Shown here: positions 49,920 to 64,000 of the stretch, piece by piece
How the letters are laid out: every line of letters begins with the position of its first letter
Position numbering within the stretch: position 1 is the stretch's first letter
DNA from: Piezodorus guildinii
Lineage: Eukaryota > Arthropoda > Insecta > Hemiptera > Pentatomidae
Direction: 5' to 3'
Assembly: GCA_023052935.1 (NCBI GenBank)
Contig: CM041294.1
Location: forward strand, 41,253,236-41,317,235
Length of the DNA: 64,000 bases
Made by a program: the position numbers and the translations under genes
Notes under the pieces: model-generated
Databases searched by the model: none
What the model saw: only the letters and a program-made list of their open reading frames with translations
Told to the model about the DNA's origin: nothing

Positions 49920-50927
49920 CCCTATGACTACCATTGGGTAATATGTCCCATTGGGTGTCCATGAAGTACCGAACAGTTTTTTACCCATTGAAAACGCATT
50001 TATGGCTGTCCCACTGGTATTCTTGATCCCTGGGAACTCAAGTGCTGGCTGACACTGACTGCTATGTGCCAGTATATATAATCACTACAGGAGTTATTAC
50101 CTCTTATCGATTATAACCTGTTTTTTAAAATTATTTTTGGTTGGTATTGATGAAAAATAAGTGAAAAAAAATCAGGAATTTTTTATTTTATTTTTTTATT
50201 TTGTATTGTGGTAATTTAATTTTTTTTTTCACCTTATCACACTTCATAAATACTTTTTTGAAGCTTGATTTTTTTTCAACTAGAATGTTGTTTTCTATTT
50301 ATTTGTTGATAAAGGTTGTTGATTTTTTTTTTTTAAACCTGTACCACTACAACCCATGAAGGGTCTTGGGCTCAGTACATATAGAGATAATGTTTCAAGG
50401 CCAATGGCAGTGCGATGAGGTGATTAGGCCTTAATCGCGTTCAGCTGCCAGGTTTTTCCTCAATTAATTTGGGTACCCACTTTATAGAGGCTGGGTCTGA
50501 GGGTCTCCATACCCTATGTTCGCCCTCTGACTGAATTAACAGAATAAATAATATTCTGCCACTGCCGGGATCTGAACCCTGGACCCGGAGCACAGCAGAC
50601 AAGCGCTCTATCCACTAGACCATGCTGATACATAAAGTTTGTTGATACCTAACAAAATTCTATTATCTTACAATTCATCTTTTTATTTTATTGAAAGAGA
50701 AAAATATCATCGGGACAAAAGTTACTGTCCAGAAAATACCAATGGGACAGTTTGACACAGCCTTAAAATACCACTGGGACGTATATGTCCCACCTGTTAT
50801 GGCCCTCCCTCCCAATCAGAAAATTGTTTTCCTTTGTTTTTAAACTTAAAAGAAGATACCTAAACAAGAAAAAAAAAAAAAACAATCATAAAAAAATTCA
50901 AACATTTAATAATTGGTAGTCAAGGGA
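49920..50927. mobile_element. piggyBac-like MITE with a nested SINE
   Basis: TTAA (49916-49919 and 50928-50931) flanks ends that read CCCTATGACTACC on the left and, inverted, TCCCTTGACTACC on the right. TTAA plus CCC ends is the piggyBac pattern. Inside are subterminal ggtaatatgtcccattggg and atgtccc-type blocks. There is no transposase. Without the SINE it is about 670 bp. Confidence 0.75.
50312..50637 (-). mobile_element. tRNA-derived SINE, family D, intact
   Basis: On the minus strand the head has box A (tctagtggatagagcg) and box B (gggttcagatccc). The body ends in gaccctcagacccagcctct, gtgggtacccaaatt and acccttcatgggttgtagtg, with a poly(A)-like tail at the low-coordinate end. A 10-bp duplication, tttgttgata, lies at 50302-50311 and 50638-50647. 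Confidence 0.8.
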
Positions 50928-50931
50928 TTAA

Positions 50932-52434
50932 AATATTTTCAGTCCTTATCTTGAGTTTGACAAAAGGTTAATTGTTTTTATACAACCCATTAGTATATCA
51001 CTGCTATTTTAAACGACTTTATCTTGCAACAGAACAAGTCTGTTTTTAGTAAATGCAAACAGTACTAATATCTATGGTCCCAGTAGGTGGTAACAGTGAC
51101 ATACATTATGGAACCGTTCTCCAAGAGAATGTCTTAGAGTAGTGAGGCATGACACGTAAAAGAGATTATCACCCACATTTTGGTTGAGAATGACTAAAAG
51201 TGAAGGAACATAAGGAAACAGTCGGGTGTGCACAGAATAGTTCTAGTTGAGTAAGTGGTGAAAGATATTTCTAGGACATTTTTCTTAACCAAGAAACTAT
51301 AGAGAAAGAATTTACCGTTAGTTAGTAAAAGTTCTATTCTGACTTTTGTATCACTGGATAAGTCAAAAGCAGAGATATCAATGTAAAATTAGTATTTTCC
51401 GATTACCTCCATTCAATATGTCTTATAATCATAGATTTATTCGCTGTAAAACTGACACCTAATATATAATCGAGCATTTTCAATCAACTTATAAAAAACA
51501 AATACCACAATATTTAATCCTTATCCCCAATTATTTTTACCAATGTTAGACTTTACATATTCCGATTGAATCCTTTCAATTCATTAGAGTAGTATTTTCT
51601 ATGATAGTATCATACTTCTGTACAGCTTTGTCGATTATCAAAGAGGGGAGGTGGGTTTGTTTACATAAAAAAATGGCGATACCAAAGAACTCAATATGAA
51701 ATAAGAAAGTCATTTAATAATTATATTTATAGTTATCTTTTGTTTTTTATCATATTTTTATTTAGAATGAACATAGGTTTTTAATGTTAAGTAATTCTTA
51801 TAACTCAATATTTAAACTAATAATTAATGTATTGTTTTAGGTAAAAGAGGAAGCGCTTTGGTCTTAATGGTAATATATGTCTTAAACATTATTGCTTCTT
51901 GGAAATTATTTATATATTACATTTTACAAGTGGGTATATAAACAGCAACTTAATGGAAACATATGTATATGTATGTTAAAATACATATTAAAAAAAAAAA
52001 GATTTATAGTAACTTAAAATTATTACCAAATATAAATCAGTGAATCGTCTGAGTAAATTTATGAATTTATATTTGTGTAATACACTATAAATGAATTAGT
52101 GACTAATATTTTTAGTATATATTGTAGCTTTATTTTTAGTAATTACAATTCAATTTAGTGGTTTCCTGTATCTTTTCACCATCCCGAGAAGGGCAAGCTT
52201 TCAATGTTATGTTTTTCTTTTCATGGACTGATGTGTGAAAGCCTTAGGGGACGTACAGTTTAGATAAATAATCTAGAAATAATATTCTAATTCAAAAGCT
52301 TTACTAGACTAATCCTTTTAAAAGTAATTCTATAATTCCAGTTGATTATAATAAATATAGAACAGTTTTGATGATCTGCAGTTTGTATAGGGAACCACAA
52401 AGCTGCTTTGATCATGGCTATCAAGTTATATATT

Positions 52435-52509
<75 letters not shown>

Positions 52510-55500
52510 TATATTTATATTTATATTTTTTTGGTGTTTTGCCTGTTAAATTAGTGGTTCTTAACTATTAAAATTGCTTCTTGAACTGAACAAAATACGA
52601 TTGCAGCTCTTAGAAGTATAAATTTCAGTTTTATTTTTAATCCCATATCTGTCTAGTGCTTTTTCAGTTTATGTGTGTATTTATGTATACATACAGTTTG
52701 CAAAACACTGTTAAATTACTTATGGTTCCTATATATTTTAAGAGCCACTGATTTAAGTGTTATGTTTGTGCCCTTTATTTGTTAGTTTTTAAAAATAATA
52801 ATTATTTTTATTCTAATATATTCACTATGTATATGAATTGAGTAATCAATTCTTGTTATAACTATAAATTTAGAATTTATAGTTGTTTTTTTTAATTATT
52901 TTTGAAAACAGAAAAACTACAAATGTATTTTGGATGTACGAAAGAGCAAGATGATTTTCAAATTTGAACCGTTGTTTGTTAACTTTTTTTTTTTTTAATA
53001 TATGTTGATTTCTTTTAATGTGTCATCTTACAGACTGATGAAAATAAAAGAGTATGTAAATTTAGTTTTATACCAATTTGTTACAATTAGATATAATGTT
53101 ATAAGTTTAGCTCAATTTTCTTTAGTTTGCATAGGGATCATGTGTATACATATCTAATGCATAACTCACTCACTCTAATATATTTAAATATACATTAATT
53201 TCATTTTGGAAATAAAAACCAAAAAGTTTGAATTTATTTCTTATTTATTAAAAATGATTATTTTTAGCTTAACAATATAATATATTTTTTACTAATTTAA
53301 TTGTTCATGAAAATAGTATGCTTTTTAAATTAATAACATTAAAAGAGACTGTTTATCCTTGTTACAGGCTCATTGTGCAAATATATTTATAATTTTATTG
53401 TATGTGTTTAGAATAATTGCCTTTTGCGCTGTGCTGTTATTTATCAATGTTAATATATTATTAATAATAGTAATTTAAGTATTACTGTACATTTGCAACA
53501 GACAAGAATCCATGAAGACGTATCGGTGAAATCTTTTATTTTTTTCGTATTTATAGATATTTACATTTATTTATTTATTATTATGGGTAATTGGAAAAAT
53601 GTGATATGATAGCTGTTATAAATCCTTAATGGCAGAACAAGATCTCCTAATATGTCTGTTTCTTGTATGTTGTGAATTTGTACTTAAAGGTTTTGAAACA
53701 TATTTAATTGAAATAAATTAATAATATACTGTAAATATGTAGGCTTAATAGTTGATTTTTTAATTTAAAACTGGCAAGACTTCAAATATTAGGTCTATTT
53801 TGTGGCCTAATTGTAGGTTTTTAAAAAAAATATTTCTGTTTTTGGTTGCGTCTAGTCACTTCTGCTAAAAAGTATATTTTTTTTTATATTATGTATATTT
53901 GTACCTCGAAGGAAACTGTACTATACCATTTGAATTGACTTTTCAGTAGAATAGTTTGAATGTTGTTGAAATCTTTTTATACTTTGCTATGAATGATATT
54001 TCCGGAAAGGCTGTTAGAACAAATTTTATATGTAAAATATATTGAGTATGTACAGTCCAGCTAATAAGCTGGGTGCAATAATATAAATATTTAAAAAAGC
54101 AACATGTGGGTACTGTACAGTTCATAATCGAGGTCCAGATGTAATGTTTCCAATTTTGAATATGATTTTTGTTGTCATTTTTTTTAACAATTCTCTTTCT
54201 ATTATACATTATTTGTATGGTAAATAATTCTTTTACTTTTTATAAGTGCCCTGTTATTTGTTTTCTTTGTTACTAAGTTTGAAAAAGTAACATTAACAGT
54301 TATTAATGTACAGTCGTGTATTAGTAGGTTTCATATACTAATATATAAATAGTTTATAAATGTATAAAGATAAATCAAAGTATAATGTATTATATGTAAA
54401 ATTTTGGATGGTTGATGCCTTTTTTTTGGTGAGATATGTTTTATGATATGTATTAATAGCCTTTAATACCCAGAAACATACGTGTGGGTGTAAGTGTGCT
54501 TATATACTTAGACACACACATTATCATAAGATTCAAATAATATGGAGAACAAATTAGCTGTTCAGTCTGGGGCTTTATATGAAAAAAAAACTAAAAAAAA
54601 ACTAATATAAAATAAAAAGCTTCTAGAAAGAGATATATAAAAAAAAATGTATGGAGTTTTATTGGAATTATAAGTGCACTTAAACGTATTTATATGCTGA
54701 GTGTTTTCAAAGGGGGTTGTGTTGTTCGTTTTAGCCTTCTCATTGTACAGTGTAATATATTCTGTCCTCGTGCTATTTTATATGTATAATGTATACATTT
54801 ATAAATATATATTATATTTTTGTTCTTACCCTTTTATAAGAGTTGTGAGAAAAATTAACAGTGATATTGCGTTTTAGAATAAAAAGTCTTTATAATATTT
54901 GTTTATTTATATTAACGATATCTTACTGCAGTTGCTCATAGGGTTAATAAAATTTCTGTTTGTATAAAATTACAAAACAAAAAAAAACAGTCATTTTCAA
55001 TTTTTTAAATTTATATATTATCTTGATGAAATTAATCAACTTGTGCAGGATATAAGGTGTTAGATTTTCAACTATTTCTATCCAGAACCTCTATGTATCG
55101 AACTTAAAGATTTTTAAAAGAAATTCAGTGCATATAATATTAAAATTTTTTATTATTAATATGCATATGTTTGTAGTACTTATTAAAAATAATAATTTTA
55201 GAGTGAAATGAAATAAATTAATGCTACATTGATTTATGTATGTACAATTATATTTTATAATTGTACCAATTACATATTTAATTATATACATTAAACAATG
55301 AATACGTAGTAATTTTTCGTTTTATACTACGTAGATTCTTTATTTCATATGACAAATGTTAGTCTTATTTTCATTACATTAAAAGTGTAAATGCATGCAT
55401 ACATTTGATATGCAAAATTTATTTTTCTTATAAAGATTAAAGGTTCTCTGCCACCCTCTCCCCGAGTAAAAGAATTGTTATATTGAGATTTTTATTTAAT

Positions 55501-57221
55501 TGAAGTTCTATGTATAGAGGTTTTAACTGTACCCATTTCTAAACAACATTGCAGTTGTAAGCATTAATTGGTTAATTTTACTTGTTTAGAAGCTATATTT
55601 CTGAATTGTGCCAAATTTTCAATGTTTATTATTATTTGTTTTGTTTACTATAACTTATTTTTTTTGTCTCTTGTTTTATTTTCATTGTGAAAACCCCTAG
55701 TCTCTCTGTCTTGTAAAAGACTTTTATGATTTTATTTTGTTTTAAACCCTCTTTGACATGATAAAAAATTCTTTTCATAAATATACCTTTTTATTTCTAA
55801 TAACCATGCTTGTCATTCCTGAGAACCAGTTCAAGATACTAATACAATTTGGAGGAAAAAAAAAACAACACCTATCCACATCAGTGGATTAACCAATCAT
55901 CTCATGTAGTATGGGATTAGTTTCCAGAATGAAATATGACACTCTAATGAATCAGGATCGCTGTGAATTTATATTGTTCTGATAAAAGTAGACGGTAAAA
56001 TTCCCATAAATTTAATACGAATCAGGTAAATGTCAAATGCAATGTAAGTTTATACTGCTGAGTTTTTTGTTTGTTTTTTAAAAATCTTACATGCTAATTT
56101 TTCACATGAGCATATTTTTAGTAAAATAGTCCAGATAATAATTAGTAGATTGGGTAAGAGAACAATTGAAATTAGAACATTTTAAACCATCCAGTATATA
56201 TATGCAGATCTTATGCCTCAGCAAAAATAAAAAACTGTTTAGTATAAATAATGACCAACAAACAATTTCAGTTATGTTACCTATAAAATAACTATAAATA
56301 GCAATTAATTTCAACCAATTGTCCTACCTCACTTCATCACAAGTTATAGATTTTAATAATAAATTTTAAATAAAAGTAATTATTTATTTGTGATAATTCT
56401 ACTAAAATGTATAGTCCTCTGCCAGTTGAAGTTCTCATATGCCGTTTTATTATTTTTAATATATATTTTTGGTTGACTAAATGGACATTGATGCTAAGCA
56501 AAAATAATACCCTTGGGAGTTAGTTTGATATGGGGATACTATTTTTACTTTACCTTGCCTATATATATAAATTAAGGAAACATATTGTGATAATGAAAAT
56601 TTTTGAATTTGAGTTTTCAATGGAAATAGATGTTTTGCTGGTCCCTTGAGTTCAAATGACCCAAGTCCTGTAAAAATAGTGTGTATATGGTAAGTATAGC
56701 CAGAAACAAGAAGTCTTTATGAAACAGAAATTTCATATTTAAGGTGAGCCTTTTTTGCCTGGGTTGGGATTTAATAGCAACTTTTTTACAATGGACTGAC
56801 CAGAAGTGTTACTTCATACAGTGGACTTAAGACTGTTTTGAGTAATTAAAAGAAAGATAAATTATATTTTAATGTTGATACATAGAACTGCCAGTACTAT
56901 TTATGTTATTATTAACAACAATGTTGTTCCAATTAATTTCACCAATTCCATGTGAATTTAACTAGTCTATCTAAAACGGTGATTTGATTTGTGCTACTAG
57001 GTTTTATTTAGGACTGGTTCAAAATGTGTCGAAACTTCATAAGGCATGTGGATTCATTGCACGTTTGTTTTAACCAAATTTTTGGTTACTTGTACTAATA
57101 GATGCATAAAATATGCGACACTCATGAACATAAATATTTATTTCATCCTATCTTTGCCCTCACATTGTATTTGAATCAAAGTTCAAACAGCTTGTGGAGT
57201 AGACAACCTTTTCATAATACT
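50932..57221. other. Gene-free region between Usp10 and the PP1-like gene
   Basis: AT-rich with many homopolymer runs. Only short frames were seen, none with recognisable protein similarity or exon signals, apart from a possible alternative Usp10 terminal exon at 51841. Holds the microsatellite at 52436-52504. Confidence 0.45.
52436..52504. repeat. (TA)n microsatellite, about 34 units
   Basis: Uninterrupted alternating T and A, bounded by tatttaaa on the left and ttatttatattta on the right. Likely to be length-polymorphic. Confidence 0.95.
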
Positions 57222-57310
57222 AAAAATCTAATTCTGCCTCAGCTGGGATTCGAACCAGGGACCCGGAGGCCAGTAGCCTAATGCTCTATCCACTAGGCCA
57301 CAAATCTCCC
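57222..57310 (-). mobile_element. SINE family D head, solitary
   Basis: Minus-strand tRNA-like sequence with ggcctagtggatagagca (box A) and ctggttcgaatcccagc (box B). The family D body is absent. It is not a good cloverleaf with a CCA-type acceptor, so it is read as a SINE piece and not a tRNA gene. Confidence 0.6.
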
Positions 57311-57427
57311 ATAAACCATCATTGGCTAATTTTAATGTCACTGAATGATTTCCATTAATGATTATAACTATGTAGATCTTTTTAATCAACTCTATTATAA
57401 AGTAGACCTAAGTTGTTGAAGTATTTT

Positions 57428-57540
57428 GTTTTATTTATTTAACATCACTTTATGCTGCTGTGGTTAATCTATGCTACATTGGGAGTCCTAAATTTTCACT
57501 ATCCAAGTTAAATTAGGATAAGGATCATTAATGTTCTGGA
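57428..57540 (+). mobile_element. SINE family C body, truncated
   Basis: tatttatttaacatcacttta, then gctacattgggagtcctaaa and aattaggataaggatc match the start of the family C body. The 3' half is missing. Confidence 0.65.
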
Positions 57541-58445
57541 AAAGGAACAGACACAAATAGACAGATTCGCAATGTACATTTATTCCAATCACTTTATAAT
57601 ATTCCATTTATGAAACAAATAACAATTGAAGTAGGTAAACTTAAAATAATAAATATGAACACTTTACATCCATTAAGCTATGTACAATAGAAAAACATGT
57701 TAGACCTAAATATATATTTATATATATACACACATAACAAATCTTACTGCTATATATACATGACTTATTACATTAATTAGTAAATCAGAACCATTTTGTT
57801 AAGCTTTCTTTTGCTTAAAAGAACTTCAATTACTTTATAAACCCTACAAAAGATTATATTATTCAAGTTCATCACTAGCATAAGCTACAATATTAATATT
57901 TATATAAACAAATTTTAATTATTCAGACTCCGATATTTGTATGCAAGACTTCTGGATGAAGATTCATTTTCAATTATCAACTTAATATTTTACTATTAGG
58001 CTTTCTTTATATGGAATTATAATTATTTAACATCTTGTAAAAAGAGGTATTGAAGCAAATAAATATTAAAATTTATAACTAATAGTAAAACAATAACTTA
58101 TGCAAATTATAGTCTCTAATGGTATAAAATGAACTGCTACTATGCTTTGTTTAAAATATTGACATTTCTTACTTTTTCAATATTTATTTTTTATGACTTA
58201 GTCACATTATTTGATTAGTATACCTTTCGCAAACATTTTAACAAAAATATTTGCTAAAATTTAGGAATTCCGATCCCTTAGGAAGAAAGGTAAACTTGTG
58301 CGTAAGTAGTGAAGTCTTATCACTCTGATTAAAGCTCATAATTCTTCATTTTACTTTCAACAGTTTCTTTTTTTCAGGCTGTGAAAAGATGGTAGGTAGT
58401 ATCAATGATATGGAAAAATATAATTTTTAAACAGAAATTGAATTA
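57541..58445. other. Gene-free stretch
   Basis: AT-rich with no frame or recognised repeat. It lies downstream of the PP1-like gene on the minus strand. Confidence 0.35.
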
Positions 58446-58453
58446 GAAAAAAA

Positions 58454-58487
<34 letters not shown>

Positions 58488-58490
58488 TAT
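58446..58490. repeat. Poly(A) run joined to (AT)n
   Basis: About 24 A residues pass directly into an alternating AT tract. Confidence 0.9.
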
Positions 58491-58512
58491 AAATATACAT
58501 ATACACTCACTT

Positions 58513-59194
58513 AAAAAAGTTTCCATACACCAAAGTAGAATTGGATTAATGCAAATAAAGGAATTGGAGAAATTCGAAACTTTTGACCTCACATCTGGCT
58601 CAAAAATATTAAATTTGGATTCATCAATATGATATGAAATAGAGAATATGACCCTTTCCCAGAAATTATTGGGTTTATTTACACACTCCCTGGCAAATTG
58701 CAGCCCTTTTTCCAGTTTATCTCATTAATGAAGGGCTTTCTCGTTGCGACTCGACCATTGAATCCTTCCCCTCTTAAAATATTTCCTATTAACTATTTCT
58801 GGGTGAACTTGAATCCTATAGTCCTTATTTATTCTAATGGCCATTGAGGTTGTTGTAGTGGGAGGATTTACACTTTAGCAAGGATGGCTCGCCTGTGGTG
58901 ATTCTCCAGTTTCCTATCCTCCAAAGATTTTAATCATCTATATCTTTTTAGTACCTACTGTAGAGTAGCATTTGACTTATTCAATAGATGTGCACTTTTT
59001 CTTAGAGATAAGCCCTGCATTTGGGAACGAAACATAAGCTCTCCCAAATCACAAGAAATGCGCATATTAAAAAGAAATCGGTTTCCCGGCACAATTAACC
59101 TAATACTGAACTAGGAGTTGATGTAGAGATAAGGTTTATACAGATAACACTGAAAAGGTATTATAATATTGAAAGTGTATGGAAACTTTTTTTT
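58513..59194 (-). mobile_element. Tc1-like element remnant, internally deleted
   Basis: Inverted termini aaaaaagtttccatacac (58513-58530) and its complement (59175-59194) bound about 680 bp. Minus-strand reading inside gives LQFARECVNKPNNFW, then DESKFNIFEPDVRSKV, which holds the first catalytic Asp of a Tc1-type transposase. The second Asp and the third acidic residue are absent, so roughly half the element is deleted. It is a different family from the one at 46901. Confidence 0.75.
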
Positions 59195-59457
59195 ATCTAT
59201 CATTAACACATGACATTTTGTATAGTATATTATATATATATATATATAAATATATATATATATATTAAATCAAATTTAGATTATTTGGTTGTTCTGGAGT
59301 ATGAATTTAATTTACTAATAAAGAATATTTTATTAGGCTCATTTCCACTTCCATTCTTAGTCCAAAGATGACTACTTTTTTGGACATGCAGAAACTTAGA
59401 CTGATTAGAGATCTTGGGTCTGTGCTCCAAAGTTTGCACATGTATGAAGTTTCTTGT

Positions 59458-63112
<3,655 letters not shown>

Positions 63113-63384
63113 CTAAAATCCTGAATTCACCTTTGGAAGTAAAGGTTGAGTTTGCAAAGAACTTTCTCTGACCTAATAACATATATCCATTGTCATTCTA
63201 AGGATATTTAATCTCTTTCTTTTAATACATTTAATTACTAATGTATAAATCTTATTACAATTAATGATTAATCTCTTGATTTGATTTAAGAAGGAAGTTT
63301 AATTTTTAACAAATGAAAAAAATTCTATTTCAATTTTTGAGAATCCTTAGAAATTATAGACTGGCTTTTGCAGGAGAAACATTA

Positions 63385-63655
63385 TTATTGTTTATTTATT
63401 TATCTTCACTTTATGGTATTGTGGCTAATCAGACGATGCTACAGTGGGAGCCCTAAATTTTATTTATCTAGGTTTTATTAGGATAGGGATCTTAATTGAG
63501 TATCTGACATCGCACAGGCTCTTAACCACTTTTTTATGTCCTCTCCATAGGTCGGTGTAGCTAAAGATTTTTTACTTCCATTATAATATCCTTGGGCCAC
63601 CTGCGGTGACTTTGGGTAAAGAAGGCTGTTTGCTAGCCACTATGCAGCAGGTATA
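63385..63655 (+). mobile_element. SINE family C body plus degraded inverted head
   Basis: gtttatttatttatcttcac, gctaatcagacgatgctaca and gacatcgcacaggctc match family C. The end, gctgtttgctagccactatgc, resembles the inverted tRNA-like head at 31330-31405. Confidence 0.65.
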
Positions 63656-63829
63656 TAATAATAGCTCCCAGAAATATTATTGTTATTTGGAAGAAAATCT
63701 TTTAATACAGAAACGAGCTAGCCTTTTACCAAAATATAGCTGTTATTATATATTTTCGAATTATAAAAATATATGTTTAAATTTTGATATTATACAAATG
63801 TTAGTTATTTTCAATACAACGCCAACCCC

Positions 63830-63860
<31 letters not shown>

Positions 63861-64000
63861 TGCGGGCAACACACGGCTTTCACTTACCTCCATTTTTAAA
63901 ATCAATGAAAGAATTTTCTAATACAGTTAGAGATAAAAATACGTGAAATTATTAAGGAATTAATCAAATTGAATTTATATAGAAACATGTGTTTGATTCA
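63656..64000. other. Unassigned right edge
   Basis: Contains a poly(A) run near 63830-63855. It is expected to be intron of the PP1-like gene. A minus-strand atggag followed by gtaagtg near 63880-63895 looks like a donor site, but no PP1 coding sequence precedes it. Confidence 0.3.

Noticed and set aside
52368..52571. Open frame with long Ile-Tyr repeat
   Set aside because: Translation of the (TA)n microsatellite.
57222..57310. Candidate tRNA gene on the minus strand
   Set aside because: Boxes A and B are good, but the sequence matches the head of SINE family D and lacks a clean acceptor stem.
63880..63895. Minus-strand atggag followed by gtaagtg as first exon of the PP1-like gene
   Set aside because: The PP1 N-terminus needs about 90 more residues, with GDxHG and GDxVDRG, before the first seen exon. 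None are encoded here.

Overview
This is an AT-rich eukaryotic nuclear window, almost certainly from an arthropod. Genes have many small exons with GT-AG introns. The repeats are of arthropod type: cecropia-type mariner, Tc1-like, Helitron and piggyBac-like elements, non-LTR remnants and several tRNA-derived SINE families. The order cannot be fixed from sequence alone.

Four genes can be modelled. (1) mRpL36 (1349-1708, +), the mitochondrial ribosomal protein bL36m. (2) Dbr1 (16121 down to 6238, -), the intron lariat debranching enzyme, rebuilt as 10 exons and 506 residues with every expected metal ligand present. (3) Usp10 (16826-49370, +), a ubiquitin-specific protease, rebuilt as 11 exons and about 782 residues, but one base short of an open frame in both exon 3 and exon 9. 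(4) The last seven exons of a divergent PP1-type protein phosphatase (63077 down to 59458, -), whose N-terminal exons lie beyond the right edge. A terminal exon of an unrecognised gene sits at 936-1141 (+). Dbr1 and Usp10 are head to head, with about 700 bases between their start codons.

Layout: 1-300 is a dead reverse-transcriptase fragment; 936-1708 the unknown terminal exon and mRpL36; 2125-4295 a foldback MITE, a deleted Helitron, a palindrome arm fragment and a SINE; 4296-6237 gene-free; 6238-16121 Dbr1; 16122-16825 the shared promoter region; 16826-49370 Usp10, whose introns are packed with repeats; 49371-57540 a mariner fragment, a piggyBac-like MITE carrying a nested SINE, a long gene-free stretch and two SINE pieces; 58513-59194 a Tc1-like remnant; 59458-63077 the PP1-like gene; then a SINE and unassigned sequence.

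The genes do not form a pathway: mitochondrial translation, RNA lariat turnover, deubiquitination and protein dephosphorylation are separate housekeeping roles. No clearly new multi-gene system was seen. The most unusual material is in the repeats: a 235-bp palindromic, probably Penelope-derived insertion with a hammerhead-ribozyme-like core; a MITE family with GAGACG termini and 4-bp target duplications, including a 1.3-kb member with repeated copies of a terminal motif; and SINE families that share a 3' tail or carry inverted tRNA heads.
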